DNA of 64,000 nucleotides from positions 1 through 64,000 of the IMG/VR virus record IMGVR_UViG_3300030943_000007, one strand, 5' to 3'. Under the pieces are notes generated by a model. It made no database searches. It saw only the letters and a program-made list of their open reading frames with translations, and had not been told where the DNA came from. The translations under genes were made by a program, and so were the position numbers. This DNA comes from a virus. Positions 21,956 through 28,700 of this stretch are shown here, piece after piece. Numbering within the stretch: position 1 is the first letter of the stretch; the number at the start of each line of letters is the position of its first letter.

Positions 21956-22990
21956 TCACCAGAACGCCACGACAACTTCGAGCAGACCCGTTGTCTGCCC
22001 GGAGCGGTAGGCCTCGTCGACCACGGCCAGCGTCCTGCGGATCGCGAGCCTGCGCTTGGCGTTGTAGTGCTTGGAGACGTTCATCAGCTCGGTGAGCAGG
22101 AACGCCTGCGGACCCAGAGCCTTGGCCATGTCGCCGGGTGACTTGTGGTCCACCTGCATGTCATGGATCATCCCAGCCTTGTCGAGCTTCGCGTCCAGCA
22201 GGCCGATGATGCGCCCGACCTCCTCGCGAGGGATCGACTCGGCGGCGAGCAGTGCGGTCTTGCGGTCCAGCGCCAGCAGGGCGTCGGTGAAGCTGTCCCG
22301 GGGCTGCTCGGCCAGCAGGGTGTTGACCACTGAGATGGTGATCTCACCGGGGAACACGGCGAGCTTCAGGCAGATGTCGCGGACCAGCCGCAGGTTCCAG
22401 TTCGAGCGGGTGAGCAGGTGCCGGGCGATGCCGTCCCGCATGGGGGCCTTCGACTGGACCCACTCCACGGAGCGCAGCGCGGTGGCCGAGGTGAACGGCT
22501 TGCACTCCACCACGTGGCCCTTGGATCCGATACAGGCTATGTGCGGGAGGGGCTCCGGGCGGGTACCGTGTCTGCGCTCCTCCGGGGTGGGCTCGGTCTT
22601 CGGAACAGCCGCCTCGGAGGAGACCATGACCACGTAGGTCCGGGGGTTGCGCGAGCGGTCCTTGACCCACTGCACGAAGCGGTCCCACTCATGGATCTTC
22701 TCGACGTGCCGGACGATCACCAGCCGGGGTGAGGTGTCCATCGGGTGCTGGTCCAGCGCGGCCCAGATGTCCCGCTCAGAATCATCTCCGGCCACGAGGC
22801 TGACCCGGTTCCACGGCTCGGGGGCGAGGAACTCCGAGACGCTCCGGACGACCTCCTCCACAAGCACGACCTCCGGCCCGCACACCCACGTGATCTGCCG
22901 GGGCTCAGGGGTCTTCTTGGTCCCGGTCAGCCAGCCACTGAAGGTGGCGATGTCAGACCTCCCTCTTCTTACGAGGACGACGCTTAGCAT
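21956..22990 (-). CDS. DNA polymerase III delta-like clamp-loader subunit (344 aa)
   Basis: The protein has the size and organisation of HolA: an alpha/beta N-terminal part with WVCGPEVVLVEEVVRSVSEF (degenerate P-loop), a middle part with SPRLVIVRHVEKI, and a helical C-terminal half with RLVRDICLKLAVFPG and repeated helices. Lack of a real Walker A is normal for delta, which opens the clamp ring. The ATG at 22990 overlaps the HNH gene by 38 bases, suggesting that the HNH insertion altered the original start. With the AAA+ subunit at 23704-24480 it forms a reduced clamp loader. Confidence 0.7.
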   Translation of the reverse strand: MLSVVLVRRGRSDIATFSGWLTGTKKTPEPRQITWVCGPEVVLVEEVVRSVSEFLAPEPWNRVSLVAGDDSERDIWAALDQHPMDTSPRLVIVRHVEKIHEWDRFVQWVKDRSRNPRTYVVMVSSEAAVPKTEPTPEERRHGTRPEPLPHIACIGSKGHVVECKPFTSATALRSVEWVQSKAPMRDGIARHLLTRSNWNLRLVRDICLKLAVFPGEITISVVNTLLAEQPRDSFTDALLALDRKTALLAAESIPREEVGRIIGLLDAKLDKAGMIHDMQVDHKSPGDMAKALGPQAFLLTELMNVSKHYNAKRRLAIRRTLAVVDEAYRSGQTTGLLEVVVAFW

Positions 22991-23420
22991 CGTTGATCCT
23001 CTGACACCCCAAGCAGTACGGAGCGCCGGTCGACTTGATCCGCTCGAACTCAGCGCGAAGGTGGAGACCTCTCTTGCACATCTCTGTCCGGTGGACGTCG
23101 TGCATCCGCTGGCGGTTGACCTTCAGGGTCACGAGTTCAAGATGACCTTCCCTGACGCAGTCCCGCTGCAAGCAGAGGTGGTCAATCTCGTCCTCGCGAC
23201 CCACCACGGCGCTGCGGATGTGCTGCTCTCCGTGAAGCAGTCCGTAGGAGTACCGGTGGGCCTTCACAGCACGCGGGCCGGAGTTGTCATCGCGCTGGAG
23301 ATCGAACACCCCGTACCCATTCACCTTCCTGCCGGTCCAGATCACGCAGGGAGTGATGTACCCCCGGTCTTCATCAAGGGTCTTGGCGAAGAAGCGCCGG
23401 ATTTCCTGTGTAGGTCTCAT
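22953..23420 (-). CDS. HNH homing-type endonuclease (155 aa)
   Basis: The start is the ATG at 23420 overlapping the previous TGA. The HNH core is DEIDHLCLQRDCVREGHLEL with VNRQR, preceded by a GYGVFDLQR beta segment common in phage HNH enzymes (WTGRKVNGYG). The C-terminus has MCKRGLH and YCLGCQR, two CxxC-like pairs. Free-standing HNH genes often move as homing elements. It interrupts the clamp-loader cluster and overlaps the delta gene. Confidence 0.85.
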   Translation of the reverse strand: MRPTQEIRRFFAKTLDEDRGYITPCVIWTGRKVNGYGVFDLQRDDNSGPRAVKAHRYSYGLLHGEQHIRSAVVGREDEIDHLCLQRDCVREGHLELVTLKVNRQRMHDVHRTEMCKRGLHLRAEFERIKSTGAPYCLGCQRINDAKRRPRKKREV

Positions 23421-23707
23421 CAGGCGTGCGGCAGGACCCGGACGCACTGGGCGCAGGCCACACCGCTCACCGGCAGCATCGGGTTGTCGGAGAACTGGAC
23501 CTTGGAGACCCAGTCCTGCCGCTTGACGATGTGGTCGAAGTTGATCGTGCACACCCCGCCGTAGACAGCCTGAAAGCGGCGTCCGATCAGCTCGAACTCC
23601 TGCACATCAGCGTTTCCGAAAACAGCCACGGGTTCCTCCTTGATGCCCTGACAGTGGGCGCACGAATACTTCGGCATGTCGGTCTTCTCGCACAGCTCTT
23701 CGCTCAC
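23420..23707 (-). CDS. Unknown zinc-ribbon protein (95 aa)
   Basis: I choose the GTG at 23707, which overlaps the previous TGA; an adjacent GTG and an internal ATG (MPKYSC) are alternatives. YSCAHCQG near the start and VACAQCVRV near the end give a paired CxxC zinc ribbon around a beta-rich core. Function unknown. An operator-like palindrome is at 23612-23623. Confidence 0.65.
   Translation of the reverse strand: MSEELCEKTDMPKYSCAHCQGIKEEPVAVFGNADVQEFELIGRRFQAVYGGVCTINFDHIVKRQDWVSKVQFSDNPMLPVSGVACAQCVRVLPHA
23612..23623. promoter_or_regulatory. Intragenic operator-like palindrome
   Basis: GTTTTCGGAAAC on the minus strand (one mismatch) in the zinc-ribbon gene, identical to the copy at P1. 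Confidence 0.6.
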
Positions 23708-24480
23708 CACTCGCTCCTCAGCACGCCCATCAAGCTGGAGCGTACGACCAGCCTCGGACGTATCCCGGGGCCTAGCGCGATCAGGATCCGCAGGGGCAGC
23801 TTCCTGCCGATGCCCTCGATCTCCTCAGAGTTGAAGATCCGGTAGCGCCCGGAGATGGCCTCGGTGCATAGCGTCACCATGAGTTCGGAGTGCTCGTCGC
23901 TCCACTTCACGGCGAGGTCGTCCAGAGTGTCGGGGTCCCTCTCGGTGATCGCACGCAGGGCCGACAGCACGACCTGCTTGGTGTCGACCGTATCGCCTCG
24001 ATTGAGGGCGTTGCGCATCTGCCCCCCGGCAGCCAGTGCCAGCCTCTTGGCCTCGACCGCGCTGAAGTTCCGGTTCAGCAGGATCTCCTCCACAGCCGCG
24101 TCGGTGAGCAGCGGGAAGCGGTAGACGGTGCACCGCGAGGTGATCGTCTCAGGGGGCAGCTCAGTGTCGATCAGGATGAACTTGGTGGCCGTGGTCGAGC
24201 ACTCCTCCAGCGTCTTCAGCAGCACGTTCTGGGCTGCCTCCGTGGACCGGGTGAGCCGGGCGATGACCAGCCGGGGGGAGGAGAAGTTGGACAGCACGGT
24301 GAGGTCCCGGGCGGCGTCCATGGTGAGGGCCCGGACCCGGATGACGCCGAAGGAGTTGTAGAAGTGGCGACCGAGGGCTTCAGCGATGGTCCACTTGCCG
24401 ACCGACGCAGGCCCGACGAAGAGCGAGATCGGCGGCAGGTCATCGAACATGCCCAGCACCGTGACGGGCATCTTGATCAT
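23704..24480 (-). CDS. AAA+ clamp-loader ATPase, DnaX/HolB-like (258 aa)
   Basis: Walker A is GPASVGKWT (residues 23-31), with a Trp where Ser/Thr is usual before the following Thr. LVIARLTRSTEAAQNVLLKT is the helix pattern of clamp-loader sensor regions, and ITSRCTVYRF carries the SRC arginine-finger motif diagnostic of DnaX/HolB/RFC. At 258 residues it lacks most of the C-terminal collar. It should act with the delta-like subunit. The ATG overlaps the stop of the ECF-like gene. Confidence 0.78.
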   Translation of the reverse strand: MIKMPVTVLGMFDDLPPISLFVGPASVGKWTIAEALGRHFYNSFGVIRVRALTMDAARDLTVLSNFSSPRLVIARLTRSTEAAQNVLLKTLEECSTTATKFILIDTELPPETITSRCTVYRFPLLTDAAVEEILLNRNFSAVEAKRLALAAGGQMRNALNRGDTVDTKQVVLSALRAITERDPDTLDDLAVKWSDEHSELMVTLCTEAISGRYRIFNSEEIEGIGRKLPLRILIALGPGIRPRLVVRSSLMGVLRSEW

Positions 24481-25145
24481 GACTCGAAGACCTCATGGAT
24501 CTCGGCGCGCAGGGCCTTCAGCCGGTTCCGGATCGTGGTCTCGGAGACCTCGAAGTACTGGGACAGGATTTCAACGTTGGGGCTGCCGTAGGTGACCGAG
24601 TGCTCCAAGGTCATGTTGAACAGGTCCAGCATCTCGCAGCGGCCCCGGGGGTCGGAGAGGGTGGCAAGGTGGTCCTGCACGGTGAGGACGGCATCCTCGA
24701 TCATCAGCTGATCGTAGGTGTCGACGTGGGTCTCCCCGTAGTAGTCCATCCACGTGTTGTCGTCACCGGCTGGTGCGTCGAGCGAGATGGCCTCGCGAGC
24801 CTTGGTGATGATCTGGCGGTCCCGGTGGTGCCGGACGTAGATCTTGACGAAGCCGGACAGGAAGGTCCGGAACATGGCCTTGCGGGTGACCCCACCATGG
24901 GTGGAGGTGAACTCGGGGTTGAAGTCGGCCAGCACGTCGTGGGCGAAGAACTTCTCAAGGATGGACATGGTCACGTCCGCACAGCTCTGGGAGTCGATGC
25001 CGGACTTGAAGACGATGCCCCGGACGTAAGGGTAGTAGTGGTCGAACAGCTCGGTGTAGTTGGCTGGGACGAAGTCCGGATACCTCGACGATGAGGGCCT
25101 TCCGGCCTGCGTGATGGTGCGGGGGGAAACGGTAAGACTGGGCAC
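24477..25145 (-). CDS. ECF-like sigma factor (222 aa)
   Basis: The chosen start is a GTG at 25145, six bases after GGAGG; a longer frame from 25202 has no such site. Residues 30-105 fit sigma region 2 (LFDHYYPYVRGIVFKSGID, then FRTFLSGFVKIYVRHHRDR), and the C-terminal 30 residues contain a helix-turn-helix of region 4 type (LSQYFEVSETTIRNRLKAL). It may therefore direct RNA polymerase to phage promoters, possibly those marked by the GGCGTACCAGTAAGT element. It is the first gene after the nested inverted repeat at 25171-25250. Confidence 0.6.
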   Translation of the reverse strand: MPSLTVSPRTITQAGRPSSSRYPDFVPANYTELFDHYYPYVRGIVFKSGIDSQSCADVTMSILEKFFAHDVLADFNPEFTSTHGGVTRKAMFRTFLSGFVKIYVRHHRDRQIITKAREAISLDAPAGDDNTWMDYYGETHVDTYDQLMIEDAVLTVQDHLATLSDPRGRCEMLDLFNMTLEHSVTYGSPNVEILSQYFEVSETTIRNRLKALRAEIHEVFES

Positions 25146-25170
25146 AGAAATCCTCCATGGGGTGACCGAT

Positions 25171-25250
25171 AAGTTGACCGCTTGTTTCTCGTAAAACGCC
25201 AAGTGACGGACTCCTTAATGGGAGCCCGTCACTCGCTAAGCGGTCAACTT
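25171..25250. repeat. Nested 80-bp inverted repeat
   Basis: Outer arms AAGTTGACCGCTT (25171-25183) and its exact complement (25238-25250) enclose inner arms AGTGACGGACTCC (25202-25214) and a near-perfect complement (25221-25233). A GTTTCTCGTAAAAC palindrome-like stretch (25184-25197) lies between. TTGACC points inward from both ends. The inner stem followed by TGGCGTTTTA could also terminate transcription. Confidence 0.8.
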
Positions 25251-25371
25251 AGGCAGGAGGTGAAGGGCGTGAACCCTCCAGCTGCAAGACGAAGTATATC
25301 CGACCATGAGGCGTAGTGGCAACGGGAGTGAAGCTGTGTCTGACCATAGCCCTGAGGGGTGACATATGCAA
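25251..25371 (-). other. Gap without a confident gene
   Basis: A 38-codon minus-strand frame (MSPLRAMVRHSF start) fits here but has poor third-position G+C and no ribosome-binding site. No tRNA or promoter could be supported. Confidence 0.3.
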
Positions 25372-25614
25372 CTAACGTCTGCGATCCGGGCGTGTCACAA
25401 GCAGCTCCTCCTGAAGCTCGGAAAGAGCTACCACATAACTCGGTTTGGTGCCAATGCGACACACCGTCTTCCAGCCACCCATTTTGCCCTCATTGGCCAA
25501 ACGTGCACGTCGGTACGCGTGCTGTCGGGAGATGCCCAAGATCTCTGCGGCCTCGGTGAGGTTGACCCAGCCCTCCAGCTGGGGGAGGTTCCCCAGCTTC
25601 TCGTCCGTGCTCAT
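25372..25614 (-). CDS. Small helix-turn-helix DNA-binding protein (80 aa)
   Basis: The ATG at 25614 overlaps the previous stop. VNLTEAAEILGISRQHAYRR is a helix-turn-helix of the MerR/excisionase-like class, and TKPSYVVALSELQEELL corresponds to the C-terminal wing or helix of such proteins. It lacks an effector or oligomerisation domain. In phages these proteins act as excisionases or repressor-like regulators. It is a candidate to bind the GTTTCNNGAAAC palindromes or the adjacent nested repeat, but this is a guess from proximity. Confidence 0.7.
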   Translation of the reverse strand: MSTDEKLGNLPQLEGWVNLTEAAEILGISRQHAYRRARLANEGKMGGWKTVCRIGTKPSYVVALSELQEELLVTRPDRRR

Positions 25615-26174
25615 GCCCGTGCCTCCATCGTTGCCTTCATGACCTTCTTGGTGATGCTCAGCCAGTTCGTGGCGTCATCATCGGTGTGGACCTTGCGGAG
25701 GAGAGCGAGGCATTGGGTGAGCTTGTGCGAGACCGCTTCATCGAACTGGCGTTCCTCCCAGTTCGGGACCATTCTGGCGCACGCAACCTTGAGGGCTTCG
25801 GCCAAGTCTGCCGTGTCGACCACTGGCTTCTCGGACATCAGCGCGTCCCACTGATCCTGATAGTTGGGTGCTACGTACCCAGTCTCCTCCAGCAGGGCCT
25901 CCGCTGCATCTTCCTCGGAGATGTCCCTACTGGTGGAGATGAGCTTGACCGGGTCGTAGTAGCCGCACCCAGCGAAGCAGAAGGCGCTGTTGGACTCGGC
26001 GTAGATCCGCATGGATTTCGACATTCCACCGTCCTGATGGAAGATCTCGCCGAAGGGGCAGTAGACCTTCATCGACGCGGCGGCGTAGTCGCTGACGTTC
26101 ATCCCGATCATGTTGCAGGCCTTGGTGATCGAGACTCTCTCGTTGGCGATCCGGAGCAGCTCAGCTCTCTCCAC
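25611..26174 (-). CDS. DNA primase zinc-binding domain protein, no catalytic domain (187 aa)
   Basis: Residues 35-80 match the DnaG-type CHC2 zinc ribbon: KVYCPFGEIFHQDGG gives Cys and His, and SAFCFAGCGYYDPVKLI gives the CxxxC pair and the conserved helix. No TOPRIM or RNA polymerase domain follows; the C-terminal half is helical and acidic. Phages with split primases are known. The catalytic partner is not obvious in this window. It lies directly downstream of the DnaB helicase cluster. Confidence 0.75.
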   Translation of the reverse strand: MERAELLRIANERVSITKACNMIGMNVSDYAAASMKVYCPFGEIFHQDGGMSKSMRIYAESNSAFCFAGCGYYDPVKLISTSRDISEEDAAEALLEETGYVAPNYQDQWDALMSEKPVVDTADLAEALKVACARMVPNWEERQFDEAVSHKLTQCLALLRKVHTDDDATNWLSITKKVMKATMEARA

Positions 26175-26601
26175 GATGGTTCCTCAGCTTGAAGAACATC
26201 CCGAAGGTGTAGTGGGTGTTCTCAGCCTCGGTCTTCTTCACCTCGGGTCGGCGGACGAAGGTCCCGCCCCGGCGCAGTGACCACCAGAAGTTGCCCTGCT
26301 CGATCACACCGGTCACCCGCAGGGCCCACAGCAGGAGCATCATCTTCGGCTGGGACATGGGGGTGTCGATGTAGAGGTGACCGTGCCCACCGTTGGTGCT
26401 CGGCACGTAGTGGTGGGGGAAGTCGAGGTCGATGATCGGCGCGTGCTGGCGGGTGCCCAGCAGGTAGGAGGAGACCAGCTCCCCCTCTGGGTGAGGCTGA
26501 CGATCCGCGTCCATGTCGTAGCGGATCAGGGAGAGGATCATCGGCTCGTCGACCACGTTGAGCAGGTCCGCGTGCCAGTTGACCCGCTCCACGTCAGTCA
26601 T
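26161..26601 (-). CDS. Unknown protein with DLD/PSTxxGHxH motif, paralogue of 11178-11699 (146 aa)
   Basis: The start is the ATG at 26601, which overlaps the small membrane-protein gene by eight bases; the upstream frame is rejected. IIDLDFPHHYVPSTNGGHGH, then LYIDTPMSQPKMMLLLWAL and GVIEQGNFWW, parallels the protein at 11178-11699. Asp and His placement suggests a metal-dependent or nucleotide-binding activity. Its position between primase and helicase genes makes a replication role possible. Confidence 0.7.
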   Translation of the reverse strand: MTDVERVNWHADLLNVVDEPMILSLIRYDMDADRQPHPEGELVSSYLLGTRQHAPIIDLDFPHHYVPSTNGGHGHLYIDTPMSQPKMMLLLWALRVTGVIEQGNFWWSLRRGGTFVRRPEVKKTEAENTHYTFGMFFKLRNHRGES

Positions 26602-26722
26602 CCAGTAGTCCCATCTTCTTGGCCAGCCATGCGAGTGGGAGCACGATGAAGAGGTACACCATGCCGTAGAGAATCGAGAAGATGGCCTCAAGGCCTCCCT
26701 CGCCGTCGTCGTAATCGCTCAT
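26594..26722 (-). CDS. Small single-pass membrane protein (42 aa)
   Basis: The ATG at 26722 is joined directly to the element GGCGTATCAATAGGT. The sequence starts MSDYDDGEGGLEAIF, has a hydrophobic segment at residues 13-34 (YGMVYLFIVLPLAWLA), then a lysine pair and LLDD. The acidic start, membrane helix and basic edge make a credible single-span protein. It overlaps the next gene by eight bases. Function unknown. Confidence 0.65.
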   Translation of the reverse strand: MSDYDDGEGGLEAIFSILYGMVYLFIVLPLAWLAKKMGLLDD

Positions 26723-26737
26723 ACCTATTGATACGCC
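26723..26737 (-). promoter_or_regulatory. Start-associated element GGCGTATCAATAGGT
   Basis: A copy with two changes from the commonest form; the spacing to the ATG is the same as at 9049 and 12262. Confidence 0.6.
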
Positions 26738-26742
26738 TCAGC

Positions 26743-28212
26743 TCAGGCGCTCAGCAGGCTTTCCATGGTGCCGTTGGTGGAGTAGTCGAGACCACCCGTA
26801 CCGAGGGCTCCCAGCATCCGCTTGCTGCGGAAGTGACAGGTGGCGTAGTCGACCTCGACGATCATGCCGTTGGCCGTCTCGCCGTCCCGGTTCTTCAGGA
26901 TCTGGAAGGTGACGTCGGCGTGCCGGTCGGTGTTGTCGGTGGGGGCCAGCAGGCTGACGATCACGTCGGAGGAGTTCGTCGCCTCAGCCGTCTCGGAGAG
27001 CGCGGCGGACGTGTACTGCCCGAGGTTCTCTGCGGCCTCCCTGTGCTGTCTGGAGACCTGCCACGGGGACACGAAGGCCACTCCCCGCCCGTTGTCGAAG
27101 GCGACCGACAGGAGCTTGGCGTTCTTCAGCACCTCGGCGTACTCCTCCCGGGCCGTGGTGCGTCTGCGCTCGGCGATCAGCAGCGCGAGGTAGTCGGCGA
27201 TGACCAGCTTGATGTTGAACTTCCGCTGGATCCGCAGCAGCCTCTGCTCGATGCTGGCGATGCCTGCCGCCCGAGGGACCTGCGCGATGTAGATCTTGCC
27301 GTAGGCGGGGTTCTTGGCGAGGTCGTCGATCACCCGGGGGAGGATGAGTTCCTGCTCATCCGTCAAGGTGCCTGCCTTCAGATCCCGGGTGTTAAGGCCC
27401 TCGGGTGTCTCGAAGATCGGCAGCTTGGAGTGGCGGGCGATGATCTTGCGGCGGATCTGGGGACGCAGGGTCTCGGTGGTCAGGAAGACCACGTTCTGTC
27501 CCTGCTCCACGGCGGCGCTCCACGCGAGCTGGACGCACAGGGAGGACTTGCCGTCGCTGGAGTAGCCCGCGAGCAGCACCAGCTCTCCCGGCTGGAGCCC
27601 ACCGATCTTGCGGTCCAGCTCGTCGATGCCGAACCGGATGCCGGAGGACACACCCTTGAGGCGCGCGTTCTTCCGCTCGGCGTAGTCGGCCTTCATCTCG
27701 GTGGCCTCGTCTGCGAGGTCCCCCTCCGGCGCGTCCTGCCGAACCAGCTCACGGTCGATTTCCTGAAACGATTCCAGCAGGCGAGCGCGGGCATCGTTGT
27801 GGCCCTGATAGGTCTGGTTGTCGATGGTCTTGCCTCGGCGCAGGATCTCCATGGCCTCAGTCAGGGCTTCGCCTGTGGTCTTGTCGGCAGCCAGCTCGCG
27901 CAGCTGCTGGAGGGACCACGCGAACTCAGAATCTTCTGTCGTGGTCTCCGACAGCATCTCGTAGGTCTCGGTGAACAGCTGAGCCTTGCCCGGCTCCATG
28001 CGGCCACGGAGGTTGTCGTCGAGGTACTTCAGCGGCATGACCGCGCCCCCGGTGTAGTCCGAGAAGCGCATGAGCATGGTGAAGAGGTCGGCGTGGACCT
28101 TCTCCGGGAAGTGGGCTGGCGTCAGGTGGGCGACAGCCTTCTCCAGCAGATCGCGCCTGCCCGCCAAGATGGCCGAGAGGACGATCTGGGAGTGTTCAGA
28201 GGCTGATGCCAA
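26743..28212 (-). CDS. dnaB: Replicative DNA helicase, DnaB-like (489 aa)
   Basis: The N-terminal helical domain (SQIVLSAILAGRRDLLEKAV) and the RecA-type motor are both visible. The motor has FGIDELDRKIGGLQPGELVL, Walker A AGYSSDGKSS near residue 216, NIKLVIADYLALL as Walker B, and a C-terminal ILKNRDGE arginine-finger segment typical of DnaB. I prefer the TTG at 28212, which has GGAG six bases upstream, over a TTG at 28224. The enzyme unwinds DNA at the fork. An operator-like palindrome is at 27758-27769. Confidence 0.9.
   Translation of the reverse strand: MASASEHSQIVLSAILAGRRDLLEKAVAHLTPAHFPEKVHADLFTMLMRFSDYTGGAVMPLKYLDDNLRGRMEPGKAQLFTETYEMLSETTTEDSEFAWSLQQLRELAADKTTGEALTEAMEILRRGKTIDNQTYQGHNDARARLLESFQEIDRELVRQDAPEGDLADEATEMKADYAERKNARLKGVSSGIRFGIDELDRKIGGLQPGELVLLAGYSSDGKSSLCVQLAWSAAVEQGQNVVFLTTETLRPQIRRKIIARHSKLPIFETPEGLNTRDLKAGTLTDEQELILPRVIDDLAKNPAYGKIYIAQVPRAAGIASIEQRLLRIQRKFNIKLVIADYLALLIAERRRTTAREEYAEVLKNAKLLSVAFDNGRGVAFVSPWQVSRQHREAAENLGQYTSAALSETAEATNSSDVIVSLLAPTDNTDRHADVTFQILKNRDGETANGMIVEVDYATCHFRSKRMLGALGTGGLDYSTNGTMESLLSA
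27758..27769. promoter_or_regulatory. Intragenic operator-like palindrome
   Basis: ATTTCCTGAAAC has one mismatch and lies in the DnaB gene. Confidence 0.55.
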
Positions 28213-28447
28213 CGGACTCTCCAAGCGTGAAGGCGCGCATGACGGTGTCGTTTGTGAAAACGAACGACAGCCCGGAGGCGAAGGAGATCTTGGTCGTGGT
28301 CACGTGCTTCTCGATCTCCTTGACCATGCCCATGTCCTGCACGATGTCCCCTGTGTCGAGGTCCCACGCGCGGGTCTGGACCCAGCGCCTGCCCGAGGTG
28401 TTGAGGCTGATGCTGGGACGGGAGAAGGGCTTGGGGATGTGAGCCAT
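28196..28447 (-). CDS. Unknown small protein (83 aa)
   Basis: MAHIPKPFSRPSISLNTSG begins a beta-rich protein with an internal WDLDTGDIVQDMG turn. No family is recognised. It overlaps the helicase start and contains a weak operator-like site (GTTTGTGAAAAC, 28250-28261). Confidence 0.65.
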   Translation of the reverse strand: MAHIPKPFSRPSISLNTSGRRWVQTRAWDLDTGDIVQDMGMVKEIEKHVTTTKISFASGLSFVFTNDTVMRAFTLGESVGISL

Positions 28448-28448
28448 G

Positions 28449-28643
28449 TCAGTTCTCTTCAGGCTTGGGCCCGGTGAGGGCGGAGTAGTCGAGCAGGCAC
28501 GCGCCGTACCCGAGGTCGAAGGCGTCGTCGGGAGTCATGCCGGTCAGCTGCTTCCGGTTCGGGTCCGCCTTCATGGCCGTCAGGTTGGCGTGCATCTGGA
28601 TGACGGCATCGTCGGGGGACAGGTCGTACTGCGGATCGGTCAT
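28449..28643 (-). CDS. Unknown small acidic protein (64 aa)
   Basis: The ATG at 28643 follows AAGGAGCCCC. The protein (MTDPQYDLSPDDAVIQMH) is helical and acidic with FDLGYGACLLDYSAL. A seven-codon frame (GTG to TGA) directly behind the GGCGTACCAGTAAGT element ends on this start codon, so it could act as a leader peptide. Function unknown. Confidence 0.65.
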   Translation of the reverse strand: MTDPQYDLSPDDAVIQMHANLTAMKADPNRKQLTGMTPDDAFDLGYGACLLDYSALTGPKPEEN

Positions 28644-28661
28644 GGGGCTCCTTCGGGCTTC

Positions 28662-28676
28662 ACTTACTGGTACGCC
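28662..28676 (-). promoter_or_regulatory. Start-associated element GGCGTACCAGTAAGT
   Basis: One of five copies, 18 bases before the ATG at 28643. The GTG at its end opens a seven-codon leader frame. Confidence 0.6.
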
Positions 28677-28700
28677 TGAGGAGGTCCCAGACGCAGGTGA

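Noticed and set aside
25184-25197. Possible parS-like site GTTTCTCGTAAAAC
   Set aside because: It differs from the ParB parS core at two positions, occurs once, and no ParB gene is seen. The main palindromes have a two-base centre, not four, so they are not parS sites.
25244-25330. tRNA-like stretch with GGTTCACGCC resembling a T arm
   Set aside because: The loop lacks the conserved TTCRA pattern and no matching acceptor or D arm lies at the right distance on either strand.
25251-25371. Small minus-strand frame beginning MSPLRAMVRHSF
   Set aside because: Low third-position G+C, no ribosome-binding site and no start-linked element; kept only as an unassigned gap.
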